Source: Bacteroidota bacterium (lineage in GTDB: Bacteria > Bacteroidota > Bacteroidia > Chitinophagales > LD1). From it: DNA of 7,496 nucleotides. The DNA is taken from the NCBI GenBank assembly GCA_018267355.1, contig JAFDYP010000583.1, positions 1 through 7,496 on the forward strand. The letters run 5' to 3'. The notes under the pieces are model-generated. The model did no database searches, was not told the origin of the DNA, and worked only from the letters and a program-made list of their open reading frames with translations. The position numbers and the translations under genes were made by a program. Positions 1-7,300 of the stretch are shown piece by piece (the first letter of the stretch is position 1; every line of letters starts with the position of its first letter).

Positions 1-23
1 ACAAGCACTAATATACTAACGCA

Positions 24-77
24 AAGGGCGCAAAGAACGCAAAGAGATTTATATTCCTTTGCGTTCTTTGCGCCCTT
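24..77. repeat. Long perfect inverted repeat made of GCAAAG units
   Basis: Bases 24-44 and 57-77 are perfectly complementary over 21 bases, with 12 bases between them; part of that loop (AT at 47-48 with AT at 53-54) can pair further. The left arm belongs to a direct-repeat series, GCAAAG at 21-26, 30-35 and 39-44, separated by GGC and AAC, giving a strict 9-base period. The right arm carries the complementary CTTTGC at 57-62 and 66-71, then a degenerate third unit near 75-80. The element starts about 20 bases past the stop codon of the alcohol dehydrogenase on the minus strand, so its RNA would fold into a stable stem at the 3' end of that transcript. There is no clear U-run after the stem, so a classical intrinsic terminator is not shown. 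It could be a terminator-like or 3'-protecting hairpin, or a dispersed intergenic repeat. Confidence 0.85.
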
Positions 78-96
78 CTCGGTTTAGCTGTATTAA

Positions 97-1236
97 TTAC
101 AGCGCCTCGCCATACAGCGCGCGGAAGTCCGCGCGTGATACTGGCTTAGGATTATTAGGATGTGCGAAGTCGGCAAAGGCCAGGTCAGAAAGTGTCTCCA
201 GGTGCTCTTCCTTCACACCTATCTCGCGCAGGCGGTGAGGGATATTGATCTTAGAGTTCAGGTCAAAGAGGTATTGGATCACGCCTTCCGCGTTCTCATC
301 CTTCAGCTCCAGCGTACGTGCAATGCGACGGAATTTATCTTCAAAGCCAGCTACGTTAAACTTCATGCCGTATGGGATATTCACTGCATTGGCCAGGCCG
401 TGGTGTGTATCCAGCAGAGAGGAGAGCGGATGCGCCAGTGAGTGCACCACACCGAGACCTTTCTGGAAGGCGATAGCGCCCATCATAGAGGCCATGAGCA
501 TCTGAGAACGAGATTCGATATCAGGATTGTTCACAGCTTTCTCCAGAGAGAGTGACACGAGGCGGATACCCTCCAGAGCGATACCATCTGCTATAGGGTG
601 GTAGTTCTTGGCCAGGAAGGCCTCCATATTATGCGTGAGCGCATCCATGCCGGTGGCCGCTGTGATGAAAGGTGGTAGGTCCATGGTCAGCGCAGGATCT
701 GCAAATACGACCTTGGCCAGCAGCTTAGGTGAGAAGAGTATCTTCTTCTGGTGTGTCTCATCATCTGCTATGATAGCACTACGGCCTACCTCGCTACCGG
801 TACCAGAGGTGGTAGGGATAGTGATGAAGTGAGGTACATCATTGGTCACATATATATCGCCACCTATCAGGTCGTCATATTTGAAGAGGTCCTCGCGGTG
901 ATTGACGCGGAGCACGATGGCACGAGCCACATCGAGCGCGGCACCACCACCTATACCGATGATCACATCGCCTTTGTGAGCGTCCCATGCATCGCCACCT
1001 TTGTATACGTCAGACTTCACAGGGTTTTTGTGAATGTCATGGAATGTTTCTACGGCAAATCCCTTTGCTTTCAGGTCTTCCACTATTTTCTTGAAAAAGC
1101 CGAGCTGCGCCACATTCGGGTCGGTGACCACGAGAGGGCGGGAGAGGTTGTTCTTTTTCAGATAGTCGGGCAGCTCGCTGATCACGCCTGCGCCAAAACG
1201 GATGATAGTAGGGAAGTTGAATTGTGAAACTGACAT
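97..1236 (-). CDS. Iron-containing alcohol dehydrogenase (Fe-ADH family)
   Basis: A complete 379-residue protein, the normal length for group III iron-dependent alcohol dehydrogenases, which interconvert alcohols and aldehydes or ketones with NAD(P) in the cytosol. The N-terminal Rossmann-like half has GIGGGAALDVA (residues 94-104) as the nucleotide-binding loop and TTSGTGSEV (142-150). The C-terminal helical half carries the metal ligands. By alignment in my head with E. coli FucO (D196, H200, H263, H277) these are D198 and H202 in GMDALTH, H265 in VVHSLAHP, and H279 in DTHHG, so the metal site is complete. The ATG at 1236 gives the canonical family N-terminus (SQFNFPTIIRFGAGV); no Shine-Dalgarno is evident. 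The substrate cannot be read from sequence; butanol, propanediol/lactaldehyde or similar short-chain substrates are possible. It lies 98 bases downstream of the glycosyltransferase on the same strand, with its own candidate promoter between them, so it is probably transcribed independently. Confidence 0.95.
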   Translation of the reverse strand: MSVSQFNFPTIIRFGAGVISELPDYLKKNNLSRPLVVTDPNVAQLGFFKKIVEDLKAKGFAVETFHDIHKNPVKSDVYKGGDAWDAHKGDVIIGIGGGAALDVARAIVLRVNHREDLFKYDDLIGGDIYVTNDVPHFITIPTTSGTGSEVGRSAIIADDETHQKKILFSPKLLAKVVFADPALTMDLPPFITAATGMDALTHNMEAFLAKNYHPIADGIALEGIRLVSLSLEKAVNNPDIESRSQMLMASMMGAIAFQKGLGVVHSLAHPLSSLLDTHHGLANAVNIPYGMKFNVAGFEDKFRRIARTLELKDENAEGVIQYLFDLNSKINIPHRLREIGVKEEHLETLSDLAFADFAHPNNPKPVSRADFRALYGEAL

Positions 1237-1280
1237 AGTCTGTTATGCTGTTTTAAATGATATGAATGCTAAAAGCGGCA

Positions 1281-1288
1281 CAAAAATA
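1281..1288 (-). promoter_or_regulatory. Candidate Bacteroidota -7 box for the alcohol dehydrogenase
   Basis: On the minus strand these bases read TATTTTTG, a full match to the Bacteroidota -7 consensus TAnnTTTG. Transcription would begin near 1274-1278, leaving a leader of roughly 40 bases before the ATG at 1236. No good TTG/TTTG -33 box is visible about 19 bases upstream, so the site is only moderately supported. Confidence 0.4.
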
Positions 1289-1334
1289 AGCGAGGAATCT
1301 GATTTCGCAGGATTAAATACAGGCCGTTTGACGG

Positions 1335-2243
1335 TTATTTTCGCACGGTGACCCAATTGGTAAAAGTGAAGATCTGGCGGCGGTTGTTAAAGTTCTTTTC
1401 GATGAAGTTCAGGATACGGTATTTGGGCTTTTCGTGCTTGTACAGGTCACGGTTCAGGTGGCGGTGCTGCGTGGTATAGTTGAGCTGATGCGCCCAGTTA
1501 AATTTTGCCAGCCAGCCTTTCATTACTGCCGGGTGCTTACCGCGAAAGCGGTCCAGCCTGCCCAGCGGGCCGTATTGGAAAAGATCCTGCGTGTAGTATG
1601 CCTCGCCGCCCTCCTTGCCATGATGCATATCATGCTGCAGGTTGCGCTTCTTGGTCATCAGCTCAGGCGGTCGTACCCAGCCGTAGTGGTAGATCGGTAC
1701 GTCTATCTCGGCTACTTTCATCTTACGATCCTCAATGCGGAAGGAGATAGCGTCTTTGTAAGACTTTGCACCCAGACCATTGCGTACGATACGTATCTCA
1801 TGGGCGCACCAGCCGTGGCTGATCACCTCATGCTCATAGTCGCCAAAGAAGTGGTGGTACCAGATCAGCATGCCTTCTACCTCTTTATCAGTGTAGTATT
1901 TCTCGCAGGCTGCTTTGATCTTGGGCAGGTCATCTTCGTGTATCACCTCGTCAGCCTGGAGGTAGATACACCAGTCCCCCGTACACTGCTGCAGGGCAAA
2001 GGTCGTCTCCTCGCGGAAGATCGCACCGTCTTTGAAGAGCGCCTCATCCCAGACGCGCGGGTAGATCTTTATTTTGTCAGAGCCGATGCTCAGTATCTGC
2101 TGCAGGGTGTCATCATCGGCATCGCCTTCGCCGAGGGCCACTATAAACTCATCTACCAGCGGCAGCAGGCTCTCGATACAAGCCCTGATAGGGTAGTAGA
2201 GCTTGCCTGCATTGCGCACCATAGTGAAACCGCTGATCTTCAT
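1335..2243 (-). CDS. GT-A type glycosyltransferase (family 2-like)
   Basis: A 302-residue cytosolic protein beginning MKISGFTMVRNAGKLYYPI, the usual opening strand of family-2-like glycosyltransferases. The first ~105 residues form a GT-A fold: VDEFIVALGEGDADD (30-44) corresponds to the region following the first nucleotide-contacting strand, and GDWCIYLQADEVI (89-101) contains the acidic DxD-equivalent at D98-E99 expected to bind the metal and nucleotide sugar. A second conserved patch, HEIRIVRN (148-155), and IYHYGWVRPPELM (184-196) are typical of this subfamily. The C-terminal ~80 residues are basic and aromatic, with no transmembrane helix, so any membrane association would be peripheral. 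It probably transfers a sugar onto a surface polysaccharide or glycan precursor; donor and acceptor are unknown. It stands alone: its 5' end faces the divergent repeat-protein gene and no other polysaccharide genes are present. The ATG at 2243 is chosen because it gives the canonical first beta-strand; no clear ribosome binding site or TAnnTTTG box precedes it. Confidence 0.85.
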   Translation of the reverse strand: MKISGFTMVRNAGKLYYPIRACIESLLPLVDEFIVALGEGDADDDTLQQILSIGSDKIKIYPRVWDEALFKDGAIFREETTFALQQCTGDWCIYLQADEVIHEDDLPKIKAACEKYYTDKEVEGMLIWYHHFFGDYEHEVISHGWCAHEIRIVRNGLGAKSYKDAISFRIEDRKMKVAEIDVPIYHYGWVRPPELMTKKRNLQHDMHHGKEGGEAYYTQDLFQYGPLGRLDRFRGKHPAVMKGWLAKFNWAHQLNYTTQHRHLNRDLYKHEKPKYRILNFIEKNFNNRRQIFTFTNWVTVRK

Positions 2244-2275
2244 GACGGCGGCTAATTTAACCTAACTTTCAGGAA

Positions 2276-2306
2276 ATTGGTTTGGCACGAATGATGTTTA
2301 TCTTTG
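2276..2306 (+). promoter_or_regulatory. Bacteroidota-type promoter for the repeat-protein operon
   Basis: ATTG at 2276-2279 matches the -33 box, followed after exactly 19 bases by TATCTTTG at 2299-2306, a perfect TAnnTTTG -7 box. The predicted transcription start falls around 2311-2314, which coincides with the ATG at 2312. A second TTTG at 2281-2284 is only 14 bases from the -7 box and is a poorer partner. The site lies in the 68-base divergent region shared with the glycosyltransferase gene. Confidence 0.6.
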
Positions 2307-2311
2307 AGCCT

Positions 2312-3430
2312 ATGACATATTTACGACTACTGATACTGGGGTTAGTGCTTTATTCATGCGCTGCGGACGCGCAGTGCGTAGCGCCTTACTCTAATCTTTC
2401 TAACAATTTTTATGCTTACGAAAACGGTGAGGGGCACTTTCTGGAGCCGATCCAGCCTACTTCTTTCAAGGTAGGAAAGAACTTCCTGGCCTTTATCAAC
2501 GGGCAAAACTCGCGCCTGCGCGTCTACTATGGCGATAAGGTATATACGGTCTGCGAAAATGCCGCTGACTACTGGGCCACGGATAACTGGTTTGTATGGA
2601 AGAACTTTGGCCTGCTGGGCGTACTCTATAATAATGAGCTGAAGACGCTCGATAAGCAAGTGAATGGCGAATACTGGATAGGTGACAGCCTGATCGCGTG
2701 GAATAGCCAGTTCAATGACCTGCGCGTTTTCTATCAAGGCGAGACGCGCGCTATAGATCAGTTTCTGCCACAGCAGAAGACAGCGCCTGATGGTACTACT
2801 ACTTATTCTAACGTCAGCATCGGGCCTAACATTCTGGCCTATGTAGATCAGTCTGTCATTTTTAAGGCTTTCTATAATAATAAGGTGTTCAATGTAGAAA
2901 ACTACGAGCCACCGATGTTCAAATGCGCACGGGACTTTATAGTGTACATTGACTACAATAACAACTTCAAATTCTTCTACAAGGGGGTGAGCTATGAGAC
3001 CACGATCAATAACATCAAACGCTACTGGCTCGGTGAGGGATTCTTTGCCTACTACAATATCCAGAGTGAGCTGGCCGTGTGGTATGATGGCGAAGAAAAT
3101 ATCATAGCGCAGGACCTGCCGCAGGATATCACGGTAGCTAACAACATCATAGCCTACACGGATAAATCGAATAACTTCTGGGTATGGTACAAAGGCAAAG
3201 TAGAATTGCTGGAGCGCTTCAAACCTCAATCTGTAAAAGTGTACCGGGACCTGCTGGTCTATCAGGACCAATATGGCAGGCTCAAGGGTTACTATTTTGG
3301 CAAACAAGTCGATGTGAGCGACCAGATCGTGACATCATACAATATGTATAATGCTACGGTGTCCTATTCTCTGCAGCGCGGTGAGACGATCTTCTGGTGC
3401 GAGGGCAAAAGCACACCGATAGAGTATTAA
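2312..3430 (+). CDS. Secreted protein of tandem 35-residue beta repeats (putative propeller)
   Basis: I do not recognise a named family. With ATG 2312 the protein has 372 residues and opens with a signal peptide, MTYLRLLILGLVLYSCAADA, likely cut at ADA|Q; the internal LYSC is a weak lipobox alternative. In-frame upstream starts (TTG 2282, ATG 2291 and 2294) would put an acidic stretch before the hydrophobic core and overlap the promoter, so ATG 2312 is preferred. After residue ~30 almost everything is repeats with the pattern [ND]-h-h-[AV]-Y-x-D-x-x-N-x-[FL]-x-[VF]-[WFY]-Y-x-G-K, then a variable half ending near V-x. Units start at residues 57, 92, 126, 173, 208, 243, 278, 313 and 348; most are exactly 35 residues, the third carries an insertion of about 12, and the last is partial. 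A shorter diverged unit lies at 31-56. Each unit reads as about four short strands, so an eight- or nine-bladed beta-propeller is plausible; WG/KWG-type repeats are a looser comparison. Probably periplasmic or surface-exposed, possibly binding carbohydrate or protein. It is first in a tight three-gene run. Confidence 0.8.
   Translation: MTYLRLLILGLVLYSCAADAQCVAPYSNLSNNFYAYENGEGHFLEPIQPTSFKVGKNFLAFINGQNSRLRVYYGDKVYTVCENAADYWATDNWFVWKNFGLLGVLYNNELKTLDKQVNGEYWIGDSLIAWNSQFNDLRVFYQGETRAIDQFLPQQKTAPDGTTTYSNVSIGPNILAYVDQSVIFKAFYNNKVFNVENYEPPMFKCARDFIVYIDYNNNFKFFYKGVSYETTINNIKRYWLGEGFFAYYNIQSELAVWYDGEENIIAQDLPQDITVANNIIAYTDKSNNFWVWYKGKVELLERFKPQSVKVYRDLLVYQDQYGRLKGYYFGKQVDVSDQIVTSYNMYNATVSYSLQRGETIFWCEGKSTPIEY
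2480..3352 (+). repeat. Eight full 35-residue (105-base) protein repeats
   Basis: Within the secreted protein, units begin at bases 2480, 2585, 2687, 2828, 2933, 3038, 3143 and 3248, and a partial ninth begins at 3353. Five consecutive units (2828-3352) are exactly 105 bases. Conservation is at protein level (Y-x-D, aromatic-Y-x-G-K), while the DNA has diverged, so this is an old duplication series rather than a recent tandem expansion. Confidence 0.8.
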
Positions 3431-3432
3431 AG

Positions 3433-3885
3433 ATGACCAAGGCGGTAAAATTTACGGCAGAGTTGAGGGATGCAGGTGGAGGAGGCGTGTACGTGTTGTT
3501 TCCGTATAGTACAGAGGAGATGTTCGGTGTGAAGGGCAGGGTGCCCATCAAGGCTACGATAGACGGTGAGCCGTATCAGGGATCACTAGTGAAATATGGC
3601 ACGCCGCAGCACATGCTGCTCGTGCTGAAAAGTATCCGCGAGAAGATAGGCAAAGATATCGGCGACACGGTGCAAGTGACAATCGAGCATGATGTGGCGA
3701 AGCGTACAGTGGAGGTGCCGGAGGACTTTGTAAAGGCACTTAAGGAAAGCAAGCTGAAGACGGCCTTTGATAAAATGAGCTACTCGCATCGGCGGGAGCG
3801 GGTGCTGTGGATAGAGGATGCGAAGAAGGAGGAAACAACTGTGCGACGCATAGAGAAGGCATTAACCCAATTACTCGGGAAATAG
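3433..3885 (+). CDS. DUF1905 and YdeI/OmpD-associated domain protein
   Basis: A 150-residue soluble protein with no signal peptide. Residues about 6-88 (FTAEL ... GGGVYVLFPYSTEEMFG ... GKDIGDTVQVTIEHD) match the DUF1905 pattern, a small beta-rich domain. Residues about 94-146 (EVPEDFVKAL ... FDKMSYSHRRERVLWIEDAKKEET ... RRIEKALTQL) match the YdeI/OmpD-associated helical domain, with its conserved hydrophobic-W-I-x-x-A-K motif and the basic ET-x-x-RRI segment. The two-domain order is standard for this family and the length is normal. No enzymatic role is established; the 'bacteriocin-protection' label attached to the second domain is weakly grounded. An in-frame ATG at 3397 would overlap the upstream gene by 34 bases and add a non-homologous leader, so ATG 3433, two bases after the upstream TAA, is chosen; this spacing implies translational coupling and co-transcription with the repeat protein. 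Confidence 0.9.
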   Translation: MTKAVKFTAELRDAGGGGVYVLFPYSTEEMFGVKGRVPIKATIDGEPYQGSLVKYGTPQHMLLVLKSIREKIGKDIGDTVQVTIEHDVAKRTVEVPEDFVKALKESKLKTAFDKMSYSHRRERVLWIEDAKKEETTVRRIEKALTQLLGK

Positions 3886-3909
3886 AGCGTGCACGTCTTC
3901 CTACATATT

Positions 3910-4254
3910 ATGTTTTGGCTGTTTAAATCAAGGCGTAAAGGCTGGCTTGTGTTTCCGATCCTTATTGGTTCATTCCTTGTCATCTTCTCAATGGCGTGGC
4001 TGATTTCATCTGTGATGGGTGAGACCAGTGATGAGCATAGTGAGCACATCTTCTCGGGACTGGCTCTCATTATATCGGGAATACTCGTACAACGGTTCAC
4101 CAGAAATTATTACATCTCTCCTGATGGTAGTAAGGTTTATTTTGAGCAGGAAGGTTATTTCATGCATGTCGGAGTATCATTCTGGCATAGAGTTTTTATA
4201 GGTCTGGGCCTGATATTCATTGCAGGTACTCTGGCAGACAAGTATTTGCTGTGA
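3910..4254 (+). CDS. Small three-helix inner-membrane protein, unknown function
   Basis: A 114-residue protein I cannot assign to a family. A basic N-terminus (KSRRK, 7-10 region) precedes three hydrophobic segments at roughly residues 12-35, 46-61 and 92-108. Between the second and third is a polar, aromatic stretch, RNYYISPDGSKVYFEQEGYF (65-84), followed by SFWHRVFIGLGL. The basic start predicts a cytoplasmic N-terminus and, with three helices, an external C-terminus. An in-frame GTG at 3889 would add seven residues and start three bases after the previous stop; ATG 3910, 24 bases downstream of that stop, is preferred because it places the basic residues just before the first helix. Codon choice is richer in ATT, TTT and CTT than in neighbouring genes, which may reflect its hydrophobic composition rather than transfer. 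Probably the last gene of the operon beginning at 2312. Confidence 0.75.
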   Translation: MFWLFKSRRKGWLVFPILIGSFLVIFSMAWLISSVMGETSDEHSEHIFSGLALIISGILVQRFTRNYYISPDGSKVYFEQEGYFMHVGVSFWHRVFIGLGLIFIAGTLADKYLL

Positions 4255-4286
4255 TCTGATCACCAAAGCATAATTTGGTAGATTTG
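4255..4286 (+). promoter_or_regulatory. Candidate promoter of the M1 peptidase-barrel gene
   Basis: TAGATTTG at 4279-4286 is a perfect TAnnTTTG -7 box. Twenty bases upstream lies TCTG (4255-4258), an imperfect -33 box. Transcription would start near 4291-4294, leaving a leader of only about ten bases before ATG 4302. Read-through from the upstream operon is equally possible. Confidence 0.45.
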
Positions 4287-4290
4287 GTGA
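4260..4290 (+). repeat. Nested inverted and direct TTTGGT repeats ahead of the peptidase gene
   Basis: TCACCAAA (4260-4267) is perfectly complementary to TTTGGTGA (4283-4290), and the same ACCAAA (4262-4267) can alternatively pair with TTTGGT at 4274-4279. The two TTTGGT copies (4274-4279 and 4283-4288) sit nine bases apart. The element fills most of the 47-base gap between the membrane-protein gene and the peptidase gene and overlaps the candidate -7 box. It could be an operator, a weak hairpin at the end of the upstream operon, or coincidence; no U-run follows. Confidence 0.5.
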
Positions 4291-4301
4291 AAATTTCATG
4301 G

Positions 4302-7300
4302 ATGAAGTCTTCGCTACTGCGGCATTATATCAGTCTTGTGTCTTGCTTCTTGGTTCTTGGATCCCTACAGGCGCAGAGTACTTTTCGCTCAGCCGCCAAT
4401 CCCATGTACTGGAGGAATAAGATGCCATTTCCCGGCTACTGGCAGCAGGATGTGGCATACAAGATCAAGGCGACCATAGATGAGAACTCTGATATAGTGG
4501 GAGGGAAGGAGCATCTGACTTATTACAACAACTCGCCGGATACACTGCGATTCGTTTACTTCAACCTTTACCAGAATGCCTTTCAGCCGGGTAGCTACCT
4601 GGACGACCTCCAGCACCATAATGACGTAAAACCTAAATACGGCCGCTATGAGAAAAAACAAGAGGGTACGCTGATAGACAAAATAGAAAGTAATGACGAA
4701 CCGCTGCAAACACAGCTAGACAATACTGTGATGAAAGTTTTTCTGGACAAGCCTCTCGCGCCGGGGCAGTGGGTGACTTTTGATATTAACTTTCGCACTT
4801 TCTTTGATGCCGGCAGTACACGCAGGCGTATGAAAAAGTACAAAGCCTACGGCTTCACGCACTACAACGGCTGCCAGTGGTACCCTAAGATATGTGTCTA
4901 TGACCGCAAGAGTGGCTGGAATACGGACCAGCATCTGAATCGGGAGTTTTATGGTGACTACGGCTCCTTTGATGTGGAGCTGACCTTCGCATCAAACTAT
5001 ATCGTAGAGGCTACGGGCGTGCTGCAGAATGAAAAAGAAGTGCTGCCTGATACGCTGAAGGCAAAGCTACAGATACGCAATTTCAAAGACAAGAAGTGGG
5101 AGGAGAAGCCCTCTATTGTCATCCCCTACAAAAAGGGTGAGACAAAGACCTGGATCTACCATGCAGATAATGTGCATGACTTTGCCTGGACGGCAGATCC
5201 GAGCTACCGTATAGCAGATACCATGTGGAATGGTATCCGCTGTGTAGGTATCTGCCAGGAGCCGCACGCTGCGGGCTGGCAAAACAGCGCGGAGTATTGC
5301 GCGAAGATCGTGAAGTGCTTTTCTGAATCTGTAGGAAAGTTTGAATGGCCAAAGATGGTAGTGGCCGATGCGGCAGATGGTATGGAGTATCCGATGATCA
5401 CCATGGATGCGGGCCGCGATCCCGGCTATCACAGCCTGCTGGTGCACGAGGTAGGACACAACTGGTTTTACGGTATGCTGGGCAATAATGAGACTTATCG
5501 CGCTATGATGGACGAGGGTTTCACGCAGTTTCTCACGATATGGGGCATGGAACATATAGACCGCGACAGCTCTTTTGACAAGCCGGCCAAGAACCGGTAT
5601 GTGCGTTACTTCTCAGAGCGGGGCAGGACGCGAGACGGGCGCGCCTATATCGGCTACCTGCGCGACGCTACCCTACATACAGATGAGCCTATCAATACGC
5701 ACAGCGATGCATTCAACGGTGCACTGGGACAGGGAGGAGGATACGGCCTGGTATATAATAAGACGGCTACTATGCTCTACAACCTGCAGTATGTGCTGGG
5801 TGATAGTGTATTCCTAGCGGCTATGCGCCACTATGTAGCGCAATGGAAGATGTGCCACCCCTATCCGGAGGATTTCCGCAATTCCATCATACAGTTTACC
5901 CATGTAGATCTGAATTGGTTCTTTGATGAATGGATCGAAACGACCAAGACCCTCGACTATAAGGTAGCCTCTGTGCGCCACGTGCATGATACGCTTCATA
6001 CCAGGGATCTCTACCGTATCAGGCTGAAGCGAAAAGACCGCATGCAGATGCCGATAGACCTGCGGGTGATATCCAGGAAGGACTCGGTATATGACTATGC
6101 TATCCCCAATACATGGTATGAGAAGGACCTGACACAAAAGTTGGATCCCTATACTACGCCGGAGTTTCAAAATCCGGCACATGACAGCACCCTGCCCAAG
6201 TGGTATGGATGGGATAAACTAAAGCCAACCTATACGGCTACGGTAGTAGTGCCGGGCGGCGTGAAAAATGTGATCATAGACCCCAGCGGCAGACTGGCAG
6301 ATATCAATGCCTATGACAACCGGCTCCGTGGTAATACCGAGGTGCGGTTTGACTCGCACATCTATCCGCCTACAGGCTGGCAAAAGTACAGGATATGGAT
6401 GCGCCCTGACCTGTGGTACAATTCGTATGCGGGATTCCAGCTCGGCTTCCACATGGAGGGCAGCTACATGTATGTCAAGCATAAATTTGAGTTTACGGGC
6501 TGGCTCAATACGCATCTGGCGCAGGGCGGAGCCTATCACTACGCTGATGCCGACCTGAAGAAGGCCGGATGGTTCAACTATATGTTTAGCTACTCTACAC
6601 CGCTCAATAAGGTGATGAAGCATACCAGCTTCTACTTTCAGTCGCGCTGGCTGGATGGCTACGAGATGTATAAGTTTGGTATCACTAAGAACCTGCCGAA
6701 TAATTTTTTCCTCGATATTCACTTCAAAGGCTTCACGAGGAACAGGCCGTACTGGAAAAACTATCTCGTCAATCAGGATGAATGGGATACCTACTGGGAA
6801 ACATCAAACAAGTTCAACGCCTCGCTCAATGTCAGTGCAACCTACACGTACACCAAGACGAAGGCTGCGGGCTCTGTCACAGCGCATGTGCGTTCTGCCA
6901 CGCTCAGCACATCATCCAACTATCATTACCTCGAGCTGACGCATATAGACCGGGTGAGCTTCTGGCGCTTTGACCTGCGCACGCGCGTATATGGCCGCTT
7001 TGGTATGGGTAGCCTGCTGCCGAGTGAGTCTGCACTCTACTACGCTGCGGCTAATGAGGAGGAAATGATGGAGAATAAATACATGCGCGCAGCGGGCTTC
7101 TTCCCGCAGCAGTGGAGCGGCTATGGTGCAGATGTAAACCACATCCACTATGGTGGCGGCCTCAACCTGCGCGGCTACTCGGGCTATGCTATACAGGAGC
7201 GCGATAAGTATGGCGTGGTAGTGCCCGCCTACAAGGGCCAGTCGGGCTTTGCTGTAAACGGCGAGCTGGATTTCAACCGCATCGTACCGGTGAAAAATCA

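Noticed and set aside
21..80. Possible CRISPR array from the periodic GCAAAG units
   Set aside because: The period is nine bases, there are no spacers of CRISPR size, and the second half is inverted.
1324..1334. Small hairpin (CCGT, three-base loop, ACGG) right after the glycosyltransferase stop
   Set aside because: The stem is only four base pairs and has no following U-run on the minus strand; too weak to call a terminator.
1434..2255. Plus-strand open frame of 273 codons opposite the glycosyltransferase
   Set aside because: It is antisense to a gene with clear glycosyltransferase motifs; its translation shows no recognisable domain and runs across the divergent 5' end of that gene.
2312..2380. 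Lipoprotein signal (LYSC) in the repeat protein
   Set aside because: Tyr at the -2 position fits a lipobox poorly, and an AxA-type cleavage site (ADA before Q) follows at the expected distance; kept only as an alternative.
2354..3307. Minus-strand open frame of 317 codons opposite the repeat protein
   Set aside because: It is the antisense reading of the regular 35-residue repeats and owes its length to their codon composition; it has no start signal and no domain of its own.
4298..4420. 40-codon frame starting ATG 4298, overlapping the start of the peptidase gene
   Set aside because: It has no recognisable protein features, and the overlapping frame from ATG 4302 gives a textbook signal peptide. 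It could act as a leader peptide, but nothing supports that.
6219..6722. Minus-strand open frame opposite the barrel domain (similar ones at 5067-5555 and 6912-7367)
   Set aside because: All are antisense to the continuous peptidase-barrel frame, which carries real motifs on both sides.
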